A DNA stretch of 64,000 bases from Paenibacillus allorhizosphaerae (GTDB taxonomy: Bacteria > Bacillota > Bacilli > Paenibacillales > NBRC-103111). Each line of letters begins with the position of its first letter. Position 1 is the first letter of the stretch. Below the pieces are notes generated by a model. It saw only the letters and a list, made by a program, of their open reading frames with translations. It searched no databases and was not told the origin of the DNA. A program made the translations under genes and the position numbers. The DNA lies in the NCBI RefSeq assembly GCF_910594985.1, contig NZ_CAJVCE010000010.1, forward strand, positions 186,001-250,000, written 5' to 3'. Shown here piece by piece: positions 18,795 through 27,199 of this stretch.

Positions 18795-19021
18795 TTTTTC
18801 AATCCCGCTTCCAATTTCTCCGCTTGCGCGAGCTCCGCCTGAATCGCCGCCGCCTCATTCTTCAGCCTTGCCTGCTCCCGCAGAGCGAACCGTCTTTGCT
18901 GCTCCCGCTGCCGCTCCACCTGCCCGATCTGCTCATCCAGCGCGGAAAAGTATCGGCGCGCCTCGCGGGCGTCATATCCGAACAATACGTCTCTTGTCCT
19001 CGACTTTTTCCTCACTCTCAA
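18767..19021 (-). CDS. Small coiled-coil protein
   Basis: I do not recognise a family. The 84-residue protein is almost all charged heptads (from about residue 25 to 75, rich in Glu, Gln, Arg and Ala). Before them is LFGYDAREARRYFSAL, which loosely recalls the short N-terminal motif of DivIVA/GpsB proteins, although the similarity is weak. The start is TTG, seven bases after GGGGAGG, and that site begins just after the manC stop. The end overlaps the next gene by 28 bases. The MshEN glycosyltransferase it precedes also starts with a coiled coil, so the two could interact. That partnership is inference. Confidence 0.62.
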   Translation of the reverse strand: MRVRKKSRTRDVLFGYDAREARRYFSALDEQIGQVERQREQQRRFALREQARLKNEAAAIQAELAQAEKLEAGLKKWIRRNRNP

Positions 19022-19035
19022 GCCAATACCTCCCC

Positions 19036-20349
19036 TTACCGGATATCCGTTGTAATTTCGATCGCGTCCAGCGGCTCCAGCGCGCGCACGACGGCTTGAT
19101 CGCGTTGTTCCAGCAAAAACGTGTTCCCCGCCTCCGCCGTAAACGTCTCCCCGTTCTTATGAACGCACGCCGAGCCGTGGAGAATCATCCAGGTTACCTT
19201 TCGACCGTATGCCCCCGAAGCATCTATGGAGGTCTCCTGCCCCTTGCTCAAATGAATACGGCGCGTCTCCACTTCGATGCCATCGGCGAATACGGCACTA
19301 TCCAGCGGTCGAGACCATCGCTCCGATGAACCGTCCTGCGGCAGCTCTTTACCGATCATCTTCCGCAGCGTCTCCTTTAGCTCCGCTCCTGCATCCTTGC
19401 GCGTGACGAGTATGCCTTCCCGGCTCGCCGCAACGACCACATCGGACAAACCGACCACAACGGCCGGAATATCAAGCTCGTTGACAGCATGCACATTGCG
19501 GCTCCCTTCGGAAATAAAAACCGGTCCGCTTCCCGGATGCTTCATTTCTTCCGTCAATGCGCACCAAGTGCCGAGATCTTTCCACCGCCCGTCGTATGCC
19601 AAAGCCGTTACACGACTCTCCCGCTCTGTAACGGCATAGTCGAAACTACGGGGATCGAGCCGGTCGTACGACAGCAGAAGCTCTTCGTACGTTTTGCCCG
19701 TAATGCCCATCTGCTGAAGCATATCGAGCAAATACCCTGCACGGAAGCAAAAAACGCCGCAGTTCCATAAGGCCCCCTGTTCAATAAGCCGGGCACTTTC
19801 TTCAAGGGACGGCTTCTCGTGAAACCGGCGTATCGCCACCGCTTCACCCGGTACGGCAGCCTCCTCCGGAATCATATATCCGTATTTGTCCGACGGCTTC
19901 CTTGGTTTGACGCCGACAAGCGACAGATTCGCTCTCGAACGCTCCAATACATTCGGTAGCTGTGCCAACATATCGTAAAATCGATCCTCCGCCCAGCTGT
20001 CCACCGGCAAAACGACGACCGGCTCTTCTCGGGATACGCCGCGGTGCGTAACCAGGTAGGCTACCGACAGCAAAATAGCGGGGAACGTGTCCCGTTTGTC
20101 CGGCTCCAATACCAAATCGACTTGCCGCCATATTTGACCAATGATCAATTCTCTTTGAGCTGCCGATGTGGCAATGACCGTGTTTTTCTGCAGACCGCGC
20201 CGGGTAAGCTGATGCCACACATTTTGCAGCATGGAGACCGGTTGGCCGGTTTCATCGGTAAACAACCGCAAAAACTGCTTCGGCTTCGCTTTCGTCGATA
20301 AGGGCCACAATCTTGTACCCGTTCCGCCAGACAATAAAATGATGTTCAT
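19036..20349 (-). CDS. manC: Mannose-1-phosphate guanylyltransferase
   Basis: This enzyme makes GDP-mannose from GTP and mannose 1-phosphate. The nucleotidyltransferase domain starts with ILLSGGTGTRLWPLS and has the catalytic lysine region FHEKPSLEEA-like (FHEKPSLEESARLI), the pyrophosphorylase signature, and WNCGVFCFRAG. A C-terminal beta-helix and cupin-like part (about 300-437) ends the protein, but the phosphomannose isomerase half of bifunctional ManC is only partly represented. ATG 20349 is chosen because the motif begins within three residues of it. It is the first gene of the surface-glycan operon. The isomerase manA is encoded separately at 30345. Confidence 0.9.
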   Translation of the reverse strand: MNIILLSGGTGTRLWPLSTKAKPKQFLRLFTDETGQPVSMLQNVWHQLTRRGLQKNTVIATSAAQRELIIGQIWRQVDLVLEPDKRDTFPAILLSVAYLVTHRGVSREEPVVVLPVDSWAEDRFYDMLAQLPNVLERSRANLSLVGVKPRKPSDKYGYMIPEEAAVPGEAVAIRRFHEKPSLEESARLIEQGALWNCGVFCFRAGYLLDMLQQMGITGKTYEELLLSYDRLDPRSFDYAVTERESRVTALAYDGRWKDLGTWCALTEEMKHPGSGPVFISEGSRNVHAVNELDIPAVVVGLSDVVVAASREGILVTRKDAGAELKETLRKMIGKELPQDGSSERWSRPLDSAVFADGIEVETRRIHLSKGQETSIDASGAYGRKVTWMILHGSACVHKNGETFTAEAGNTFLLEQRDQAVVRALEPLDAIEITTDIR

Positions 20350-20379
20350 CTCTCTCACCCGATCCGCTATTAATATCAA

Positions 20380-20679
20380 AATAATTGTAATCTATTTACA
20401 TTTTAATTTTTAAAACTTTATTTTTTTTCAATCATATCACAATACTTTTATATTTCTCTTTGGTTAATATTAGCGCTTTGTCAGGTTGCGGCTCTTTCTC
20501 CCTCAAATGTTAAGAATGTGTTAAACAATCACTGTGCAATTGGTTGTCCAAAGCGCGTTAGCTTACATTTCATTATAACGACCACTTCTCAACAAATTCT
20601 GAACTTTTTGTCGAATGATGCAGAATCATTCCTGGTTATGTCGAATAGGGAATGATCCGAGCGGAGCCGGGAGCAACAC
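20380..20679. other. AT-rich intergenic region upstream of manC
   Basis: About 300 bases with no credible gene. It is AT-rich between 20380 and 20460 and must hold the promoter of the manC operon, but no convincing -35/-10 pair stands out. Confidence 0.4.
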
Positions 20680-20712
20680 AAAAAAAACCGCCGGATTCCC
20701 GACGGTTTCGCA
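20680..20712 (-). terminator. Terminator after rplT
   Basis: On the minus strand CCGTCGG and CCGGCGG pair around GAAT (one wobble pair) and are followed by eight T residues. It lies 17 bases past the rplT stop and ends the infC-rpmI-rplT transcript. Confidence 0.68.
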
Positions 20713-20728
20713 CTTGCATTTTATGAAA

Positions 20729-21088
20729 TTAGGCGTTTACTTTTTCTTTTGCCGTTGCCGCCAAGGAGTTGAACGCGCCGATGTCGTTCACTGCCAGTTC
20801 AGCCAGCATTTTGCGGTTTACTTCTACGCCAGCCAGCTTGAGGCCGTGCATCAGCTTGCTGTAGGACAGGCCGTTTTGACGAGCAGCCGCGTTGATCCGA
20901 ACGATCCACAATTTGCGGAAGTCGCGTTTTTTCGTACGACGGTCGCGGTATGCGTACATCAGGGACTTCATCACTTGTTCTTTGGCTGTCTTGAATAATC
21001 TATGTTTCGAACCGAAATAACCTTTAGCAAGCTTCAATACTTTCTTGCGACGATGCGTGCGGATGAATCCGCCTTTCACTCTTGCCAT
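20729..21088 (-). CDS. rplT: 50S ribosomal protein L20
   Basis: L20 binds 23S rRNA early in large-subunit assembly, and in Bacillus it also represses its own operon through the leader RNA. The 119-residue length is standard. Typical segments are [20 protein letters not shown], the basic helix [22 protein letters not shown], and the globular part [18 protein letters not shown]. It is the third gene of infC-rpmI-rplT. Confidence 0.98.
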   Translation of the reverse strand: MARVKGGFIRTHRRKKVLKLAKGYFGSKHRLFKTAKEQVMKSLMYAYRDRRTKKRDFRKLWIVRINAAARQNGLSYSKLMHGLKLAGVEVNRKMLAELAVNDIGAFNSLAATAKEKVNA

Positions 21089-21132
21089 GAGTATCTACCT
21101 CCAAAATGTTAAGTATATCGCGTGAGCGGTGA

Positions 21133-21333
21133 TTACTTGATGTTGGCGAGCTGCTGCTTCAGGCGTCTTACATCGCCGGGAGCCATAACCGGGTTCGTGC
21201 CGAGTACGCGCTTCGCACGAGCGGATTTGTGGGACAGCAGGTGGTTTTTATATGCTTTGTAGCGTTTTACTTTGCCGGTACCTGTAATTTTGAAACGGTC
21301 TTTCAAGCTGCTGTGTGTTTTCATTTTAGGCAT
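21133..21333 (-). CDS. rpmI: 50S ribosomal protein L35
   Basis: L35 is a small basic protein of the large subunit. The 66-residue protein has the conserved start MPKMKTHSSLKDRFKITGTG and ends in GDVRRLKQQLANIK. GGAGG precedes the ATG. It lies between infC and rplT in the conserved order. Confidence 0.98.
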   Translation of the reverse strand: MPKMKTHSSLKDRFKITGTGKVKRYKAYKNHLLSHKSARAKRVLGTNPVMAPGDVRRLKQQLANIK

Positions 21334-21359
21334 GGAATGGTTCCTCCTTTAAGATTGAA

Positions 21360-21872
21360 TTATTGCTGCTTCGGAGACAAAATCATGATCATGCTGCGGC
21401 CTTCCAGCTTCGGTTTGCGTTCTACGACGCAAAGCTCTTCCACTTCTGCGGCCATACGCTCCAATACGCGTTGTCCGATCTCGGCATGGGCAATTTCCCG
21501 GCCGCGGAATCGTACCGACAGCTTCACTTTGTCGCCTTCGCTCAGAAATTTCTGAGCATTGCGAAGCTTCGTTTGAAAATCGTGCTCGTCAATGGTCGCG
21601 CTAAGGCGAATTTCTTTGAGTTCCACAATCTTCTGATTTTTACGGGCTTCCTTTTCTTTCTTCTGCGTTTCGTAACGGAATTTCCCGTAATCCATAACAC
21701 GGCAGACCGGCGGTTTCGCCGTCGGAGCCACATTGACCAAATCCAGATTCAGATCGAGCGCAATTTGCAGCGCTTCGCGAATCGGCTTAATCCCCAGTTG
21801 CTCTCCGTCCGCACCAATCAAACGAACTTCCCTCGCCCGAATTTCATCATTAATCATGTGCTCTGTACTTAT
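21360..21872 (-). CDS. infC: Translation initiation factor IF-3, ATA start
   Basis: IF-3 keeps the 30S subunit free and checks start-codon and initiator-tRNA pairing. The N-terminal domain (NDEIRAREVRLIGADGEQLGI) and the C-terminal domain (from about residue 85, EIRLSATIDEHDFQTKLRNA) are complete. The first ATG (21857) is 24 bases from the only good ribosome binding site (GGAGGTGG). The codon nine bases after that site is ATA at 21872, giving the N-terminus I/M-S-T-E-H-M-I-N-D-E. IF-3 genes of Bacillales and E. coli are known to use ATT- or ATA-type starts for autocontrol. The product is then 170 residues. Confidence 0.95.
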   Translation of the reverse strand: MSTEHMINDEIRAREVRLIGADGEQLGIKPIREALQIALDLNLDLVNVAPTAKPPVCRVMDYGKFRYETQKKEKEARKNQKIVELKEIRLSATIDEHDFQTKLRNAQKFLSEGDKVKLSVRFRGREIAHAEIGQRVLERMAAEVEELCVVERKPKLEGRSMIMILSPKQQ

Positions 21873-22042
21873 GACCTGCCACCTCCAAAGGATTGTAACC
21901 GAGAATAAACGGTTCTGCGTTCTTGCCTTATGGAACGGCGCCGTTTATCCACTGACAACTGACCCCGTTACTTGCCGGAGCAACAGTTGCATTCGGTTGA
22001 TGCGAAGCTATAAGTTTCCAAAAACTTATAAATTCATATCAA

Positions 22043-22076
22043 CAAAAAAGACGTAGGCGCTTTACGCCCACGTCTG
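22043..22076 (-). terminator. Attenuator terminator in infC leader
   Basis: On the minus strand AGACGTGGGCG and CGCCTACGTCT pair around a short loop and are followed by seven T residues. It lies about 170 bases before the infC start, inside its leader, so it must be conditional. Confidence 0.78.
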
Positions 22077-22194
22077 TTAGTCCAAGTGATCATTGACTCT
22101 GAATGGCATCAGAAATCGTTGCTCGTTCACTTAAGTTCGTAACCAGCCAACCCAAAGTCGGTCAGGTGAGAAGCGGGCGCTTCTTCTTTCGCAC
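22043..22194 (-). promoter_or_regulatory. L20-type leader of infC-rpmI-rplT
   Basis: A transcript from the promoter at 22201-22229 would begin with about 150 nt that fold before a terminator. Near its 5' end GAAGAAGCG and CGCTTCTCACC can pair, as seen in L20 leaders of Firmicutes. In B. subtilis L20 binds such a leader and favours early termination. The conserved L20-binding bases cannot be verified without a covariance search. Confidence 0.62.
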
Positions 22195-22200
22195 CAAACT

Positions 22201-22229
22201 AATATACCGTTTTTCAAAGTCGATGTCAA
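22201..22229 (-). promoter_or_regulatory. Sigma-A promoter of infC-rpmI-rplT
   Basis: A perfect TTGACA, 17 bases, then TATATT on the minus strand. The start would be near 22194. Confidence 0.82.
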
Positions 22230-22254
22230 CTATTAACTCCATTGTGCTAAAAAA

Positions 22255-23490
22255 TCAACTGGCCTGCTTGCTCTGCACATCCTCGAGCCGGATGACCCGC
22301 GTATGCTCCGTATGGCTCCACTGCTTGTTGTTCTGCGTAAAAAAAGCGTAGAAGGTGATCGGCCACCAGGACAACAGAAACAGCGGGAACGTCACAAGAT
22401 ATTTATACGAACGCCATGGCGCCTTTTCCAAAATCAATGCAATGACGAATTGAGCGTACGTCAGCACTGAGAAAACGGCGAAGAAGTTCGGCGATATTTG
22501 GAACAGCGACGTAAAGTTCGGAACGCCCGGAATCGATAGATCGATCCACAGCACGACCGTTAAGATAGAGCCGATAAACAAATTGTACACATTGACCGCA
22601 TAGATCGCGGTATCAATCTTGGACCAGCTGCCTTCCTTCAGCCCTTTCCACAGCAAAGGGAAGAAGTAACGTCTCGCCACGTTGAAGTGACCCTGCATCC
22701 ATCTCAGACGTTGCCGCGCCGACGCTTTGAAAGTGAGCGGCTTCTCGTCGAATACTTTGGCATCGTAGTTGAATGTCGGATTGACTCCGCGCATCACACA
22801 ACGCATCGTAAACTCCAAGTCCTCAACAAGGCTCGTGGCACCCCAGCCCATGTCCTTCAGCAAGTTGGTGTCAAAGCACATCCCGGTTCCCCCGAGATAG
22901 TTCGCCAGACCGAGGTTTGTCCTCGGCAGCTGCCACAGACGGTTACAATACCAGTACGTTACCGCATAAGCGGCGGTGATCCAGGAATCGTGCGGATTCT
23001 TCGTATCCAGGTAAGCCTGAATGACCTTCGAACCGTTGCACAGATCGTCGTTCATATGTTTCAGGTAATCGGTGCTGACCAGATTGTCGGCATCGAACAT
23101 GACCACCGCATCGTATTGACGCGGCATCTTCCACAATTCCTTCAGCATCCACTCGATGGCGTATCCTTTGCCTCTCAGCTTCGGGTTGTGCCGCTCGCAA
23201 GCGTGAACGCCCATATCGCGCGCGATTTGCGCCGTGTGGTCGCTGCAGTTGTCGCAAATGACGAAAATATCGTAAAGTTCTTTCGGATAATCAAGATTTT
23301 TCAAATTATCAATGAGCGCCCCGACCACTTGTTCCTCATTATGTGCGGCTACGAGGACGGCGAACGTTTTTTGCGGTGCGTGATTTGCTTTGTTCTTGCG
23401 GCGGTACCAACCGAAAAATGTCAGAACCAACTGATAGGCACCGATCAAAGCAATTATGATCTGGAGTCCTAACAGGATATTGTCCAGCAT
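22255..23490 (-). CDS. Processive-type membrane glycosyltransferase, GT2
   Basis: A 411-residue family 2 glycosyltransferase of the chitin/hyaluronan/cellulose synthase type. An N-terminal membrane helix (LLGLQIIIALIGAYQLVL) is followed by the catalytic domain: VLVAAHNEEQVVG, the acidic motif VICDNCSDHT, DxD in VMFDADNLVS, the ED motif in SLVEDLEFTMRC, and QRLRW near residue 265. Three or four helices end the protein (about 300-395). It would make a beta-linked sugar chain and extrude it. It has its own region and is not part of the manC operon. It lies next to the infC promoter, and no partner subunit is nearby. Confidence 0.9.
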   Translation of the reverse strand: MLDNILLGLQIIIALIGAYQLVLTFFGWYRRKNKANHAPQKTFAVLVAAHNEEQVVGALIDNLKNLDYPKELYDIFVICDNCSDHTAQIARDMGVHACERHNPKLRGKGYAIEWMLKELWKMPRQYDAVVMFDADNLVSTDYLKHMNDDLCNGSKVIQAYLDTKNPHDSWITAAYAVTYWYCNRLWQLPRTNLGLANYLGGTGMCFDTNLLKDMGWGATSLVEDLEFTMRCVMRGVNPTFNYDAKVFDEKPLTFKASARQRLRWMQGHFNVARRYFFPLLWKGLKEGSWSKIDTAIYAVNVYNLFIGSILTVVLWIDLSIPGVPNFTSLFQISPNFFAVFSVLTYAQFVIALILEKAPWRSYKYLVTFPLFLLSWWPITFYAFFTQNNKQWSHTEHTRVIRLEDVQSKQAS

Positions 23491-24296
23491 GAAACATCCC
23501 CCTTTTTTTGTATGTACCCCTGGTTGTCTCTCTAGCGTATCTTATTTGTTCTCATAAAATCTGATTCGATGGTGCGATTTGGATTACGAGGGTAGCCGAA
23601 TATGATTTTCCTCTCTTTGCTCCGTTTTGTCAAAAGCTCCAAAGCTCATTGATGTGCCAGAACTAACGTTTTTCTCGGGAAAACGGCGGCATTAACACTC
23701 AGACTCTTTATCATCCATCTTTTTACGTCTTATTTTCATCGTTTTTCACATATTTTATAAGTTCAGACTGGAAAAAACTTTCTACTGGCCGGCCTGCCGA
23801 CTTCGCCTATTATACTACCGGATGACCCTTTCCACAAAATCCGACACGATCCGTGACACGCACCGGTACATCTTTCCCGGCATACATAGTACTAAACGTA
23901 CTACTTGAGCAAAAGGTTGCAGTTTTCGGTTGCTCCGTTTCACCAGCGCGACACATGCTACCTTCTTCTTCAGTTCCTTATGCTTGCAAAAAAATATCCT
24001 GCGGGCGGTTACGAGGGATGATGAAGCCTCGCGCCGATTCGCCGGATTAACCGGCGTGTACTTCGGATACAATGGTAACAGGAATCAATGGTGTTTTGCC
24101 ACCCCTGCCGCCCGAATTCCCCGATCGAATAATCGGTCCTTGCGCGATGTACTTAATAAATAAACATGAACCGTCATGTTGAAACAGCAAATGAAACGCT
24201 GCGTTCATACCGCGTTGATACTGCTCTAACAAAACGGTGTTATTTTATATATAGATCGCCGGTATCGCTGATTCCGGGCAGGGAGGTGCAACCGCA
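23491..24296. other. Long intergenic region without a recognised gene
   Basis: About 800 bases between two divergent genes. Several short frames exist on both strands, but none has a ribosome binding site with family-like sequence. Visible items are two dyads, AGTAC/GTACT around 23887-23903 and CGCCGG/CCGGCG at 24040-24056. Both promoters of the flanking divergent genes must be here. Confidence 0.4.
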
Positions 24297-24824
24297 TTGA
24301 GTCGTGTCGCGACATGGCTGCTGCAGCATGAAAGACGTCTGTTTTGTTTTGTCAACCAGAGGATTCACCATCGAGCGCTCGATTATTTGTTCGGCGCCAT
24401 TACGCATTTGGGAGGCGCCGCGCTCAGCATTCTGCTCGCCCTGTGCTTTGCTGTATTTGCCGAAGGCAGCCTGCGACTGGCAGGTATTCAAAGCTGCGTA
24501 GCGCTTGCCGTAAGCCACGTTCCCGTCGCCATTATGAAGAAAAAATTTCCGCGACTTCGTCCTTATCTCGTCGTTCCCGACGTCCATACGTGCAAAAATC
24601 CGCTGACCGACCATTCGTTCCCGTCCGGCCATACAACGGCCATATTCTCCATCGCCGTGCCGCTGGCACTGATCCATCCGCTCCTTGCGGCGATTTTGCT
24701 CCCGCTGGCATGTCTCGTAGCCTTCTCGCGTATATATTTAGGACTGCACTACCCGTCCGACTGTCTCGCCGGCTTTGTCATCGGGGCGGTTACGGGCTTG
24801 TCGACCGTTGCATTTTTCGGGTAA
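24297..24824 (+). CDS. PAP2-family membrane phosphatase
   Basis: A 175-residue membrane phosphatase, probably acting on undecaprenyl diphosphate or phosphatidylglycerol phosphate on the outer face of the membrane. The three acid-phosphatase motifs are present: KKKFPRLRPY (C1), PSGHTTA (C2), and SRIYLGLHYPSD (C3), with five or so hydrophobic segments. The start is TTG 24297, with GGGAGGTG eight bases upstream. It is followed 56 bases later by a glycolipid glycosyltransferase on the same strand, so the two may form an envelope-lipid operon. Confidence 0.85.
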   Translation: MSRVATWLLQHERRLFCFVNQRIHHRALDYLFGAITHLGGAALSILLALCFAVFAEGSLRLAGIQSCVALAVSHVPVAIMKKKFPRLRPYLVVPDVHTCKNPLTDHSFPSGHTTAIFSIAVPLALIHPLLAAILLPLACLVAFSRIYLGLHYPSDCLAGFVIGAVTGLSTVAFFG

Positions 24825-24880
24825 AAGCATTAATGTTAAATTTGTGCAATTCACTTGGTACAAGGTGTGGTGAACCGCCA

Positions 24881-26014
24881 ATGCGTAAGAAGAGAGTCTT
24901 GTTACTATCCGAGGGCTTCGGCGCGGGGCATACGCAAGCGGCTCATGCCCTGTCCGAGAGCCTCCGCATGATCTCTCCCGAAATCCAGACACGCGTGCTC
25001 GAGCTCGGAAGCTTCCTGCATCCGACGCTGGCCAGATGGATCTTTACCGCATACCGTAAAACGGTATCCAATCAACCGAAACTGTATGGCATCGTATACC
25101 GGTCTCAATATAAAAAATCGCTTAACCGCTTTACCCAGTTGGCACTTCACCGTATTTTTTATGCGCAAACCGCCGAAGTGATCCACCAGCTTCGTCCCGA
25201 TACCATCGTGTGCACACATCCGTTCCCCAGCGCCGTCATATCCAGGCTGAAGCGTTCGGGGCTGGACGTGCCGTTATGTACGGTAATTACCGATTATGAC
25301 GCTCACGGCACCTGGGTCAGTCCGGAAGTCAACAAGTATCTCGTCTCAACGGCAGACGTCAAGGAAAAGCTGCTCAGCCGCGGCGTTCCGTCCGATACGG
25401 TCAAAGTGACCGGCATTCCGGTTCACCCCAACTTCTGGCAGCCGCATAACCGGGAGGAGCTTCGTGCCCGTTTCGGCCTGAAACCGATTCCGGCCGTGCT
25501 TGTCATGGGAGGCGGCTTCGGGCTTGTTAACGACGAGTCGTTTCTCGGCCATCTGACCCGCTGGCGGGAGCAGATCCAAATTACGATATGTCTCGGCCAT
25601 AACGACAGAGCGATGTTCGAGCTGGCGGAGGACGAACGTTTCCGGCATCCGCACATTCGGCTGCTCGGGTTTACGAAGGAAATCGATAAATGGATGGACG
25701 TTTCGGATTTGTTAATTACGAAACCCGGTGGAATGACCTGCACGGAAGGACTGGCGAAAGGAATTCCGATGCTGTTCTATAAGCCGATTCCGGGACAGGA
25801 AGAAGAGAATTTGCAATACTTTGCCCAGCACGGGCTCGGGGAACAGATCAAATCGGCGGAAACGATTGATCACTGGTTCCAATTGTTAGTCGATCATTAC
25901 CCCGATGTCGTCCAGCGCCGCGATGCGTTGACCCACAGCATCGAACCGTACAATCCGGCCCATTGCTCGCAGGCGATCGTCGAAATTCTCCAGCAACTGG
26001 CAGCGAAATCATAG
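24881..26014 (+). CDS. Diacylglycerol glucosyltransferase, UgtP/MGDG-synthase family
   Basis: A 377-residue GT28-type enzyme that adds glucose or galactose to diacylglycerol and can supply the glycolipid anchor of lipoteichoic acid. The N-terminal lipid-binding domain has LLLSEGFGAGHTQAAHAL. The C-terminal domain has the sugar-nucleotide site TKPGGMTCTEGLAKGIPM and the P-G-Q-E-E-EN loop. ATG 24881 is used because the family sequence starts there. AAGGTG lies 14 bases upstream, which is weak. In-frame upstream codons reach 24344 but run antiparallel through the phosphatase gene. It probably works together with the PAP2 phosphatase in membrane lipid turnover. Confidence 0.87.
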   Translation: MRKKRVLLLSEGFGAGHTQAAHALSESLRMISPEIQTRVLELGSFLHPTLARWIFTAYRKTVSNQPKLYGIVYRSQYKKSLNRFTQLALHRIFYAQTAEVIHQLRPDTIVCTHPFPSAVISRLKRSGLDVPLCTVITDYDAHGTWVSPEVNKYLVSTADVKEKLLSRGVPSDTVKVTGIPVHPNFWQPHNREELRARFGLKPIPAVLVMGGGFGLVNDESFLGHLTRWREQIQITICLGHNDRAMFELAEDERFRHPHIRLLGFTKEIDKWMDVSDLLITKPGGMTCTEGLAKGIPMLFYKPIPGQEEENLQYFAQHGLGEQIKSAETIDHWFQLLVDHYPDVVQRRDALTHSIEPYNPAHCSQAIVEILQQLAAKS

Positions 26015-26061
26015 TAGTGATTCGAATGCCGCTCGCATCTCATGCCGGAAGGCGGCATCAA

Positions 26062-26110
26062 ACAAAAAAACCATGGTCTCGCCGCAAGCGGCTCCATGGT
26101 TTTCTTTTTT
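26062..26110. terminator. Bidirectional terminator between UgtP-like gene and trmB
   Basis: AAACCATGG and CCATGGTTT form a nine-base stem, with seven A residues on the left and a T-rich tract on the right. It serves the two convergent genes. Confidence 0.8.
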
Positions 26111-26819
26111 ACCGATCTTGACCGATCGCCAGCTGCCGCAAATGATCGGCCAGCGCTTGCTCGCCAATAACCACTTCCAATCGGTGTATCGGCATGCTCC
26201 GTTCGTAAAACTTCGTTTCGTATTCCGTCATGATTAAATCGGTTCGCGGCCCTTCCGCATGCAAATCGAGCGAAATGTTGCGCATGCGCAAACCGAGATC
26301 TGCGAATGAATTGAGCGAAAACTCAAATAAGGAACGGGAGTCCGTTTTAAAATGAATTTGTCCGTTAGCATTTAATATGCCGGCATATTTGTTTACAAAA
26401 TCACTATGGGTCAAACGCCGCCGGGCATGCTTCTTCTTCGGCCATGGATCGCTGAAATTCAAGTAAATCCGCTCGATCTCATCCTTACCGAACATGTTCT
26501 CGATGGATTCGATGTTGTACCGGACCAGGCGCAAATTGCTCAGATCGCCTCCATGCTCCTCCCGGGACTCTCTGGCCTTTTCGCAGCCGCGGCGTATAAG
26601 CTCGTCATACATATCGACGCCTATGTAATTAATATCCGGGTTGAGCGCGCTGAGCTGGCTTATAAACCGCCCTTTCCCCATCCCGAGCTCCACGTGAATG
26701 GGACGGTCGTTACCGAACACGGTCGACCACTTTCCTTTAAACTGTTCAGGCTGCAATACTGCAAGTTCCGGCTGCGCCTCCAGCGCCTCCAGAATCCCTT
26801 TCCGACCTCTTAAGCGCAT
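26109..26819 (-). CDS. trmB: tRNA (guanine-N7-)-methyltransferase
   Basis: TrmB methylates G46 in the variable loop of many tRNAs with S-adenosylmethionine. The 236-residue protein has motif I in VELGMGKGRFISQLS, the acidic residue of IGVDMYDELI, and the tRNA-binding motif NFSDPWPKKKHARRRLTH. The length is as expected. It is a single-gene unit. Confidence 0.96.
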   Translation of the reverse strand: MRLRGRKGILEALEAQPELAVLQPEQFKGKWSTVFGNDRPIHVELGMGKGRFISQLSALNPDINYIGVDMYDELIRRGCEKARESREEHGGDLSNLRLVRYNIESIENMFGKDEIERIYLNFSDPWPKKKHARRRLTHSDFVNKYAGILNANGQIHFKTDSRSLFEFSLNSFADLGLRMRNISLDLHAEGPRTDLIMTEYETKFYERSMPIHRLEVVIGEQALADHLRQLAIGQDR

Positions 26820-26892
26820 AATAAAATGTAAACCTTCCTTTAACCGATTTTCGTACCGCTTCAGGCTTAGATTATACTCTGAATCGGATAGA

Positions 26893-26940
26893 AAGAAAAG
26901 AACCGGCTAACCGCCAAACAACAGCGCGATCAGCCGGTTC
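26893..26940 (-). terminator. Terminator after small gene 26952-27155
   Basis: On the minus strand GAACCGGCT and AGCCGGTTC pair across a 23-base loop and are followed by a T-rich tract (TTTTCTTTC). It supports transcription of the small gene just upstream. Confidence 0.65.
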
Positions 26941-26951
26941 GTACCGCCAGG

Positions 26952-27155
26952 TCAGGCTTCGAGCAGTTGATAATGGATTTTTCCCGTTTCCGGAAGAATC
27001 ATCGTCTCGATGGTCTTCCGTACTTTTTTCCTCGCCTCCACAGCAACCCGCGGGTCATTGTTGAAACGAATGCCGGCTGCAAGAGCCATTGCTTCCTTCA
27101 AGGAAAGCTCCACCGTCACCTTCTCTTCGCCATGACAAACCGTAATGTCGTCCAT
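26952..27155 (-). CDS. Small protein of unknown function
   Basis: I do not recognise it. The 67-residue protein is acidic at the N-terminus (MDDITVCHGEEKVTVELSL) and then helical (KEAMALAAGIRF, RVAVEARKKVRKTIETMI). It has one cysteine and no membrane segment or signal. GAGGTG is seven bases before the ATG, and a terminator follows 12 bases after the stop, so it is very likely expressed. It lies between trmB and the WGxxGxxG gene. Confidence 0.65.
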   Translation of the reverse strand: MDDITVCHGEEKVTVELSLKEAMALAAGIRFNNDPRVAVEARKKVRKTIETMILPETGKIHYQLLEA

Positions 27156-27199
27156 AGCACATCACCTCACTGGAAAGAAAGTGCGAGCGAAGACGGCTG

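Noticed and set aside
24344-24880. Long N-terminal extension of the UgtP-like frame through the PAP2 phosphatase gene
   Set aside because: It overlaps a real gene in another frame and lacks family similarity; the conserved UgtP sequence begins at 24881.
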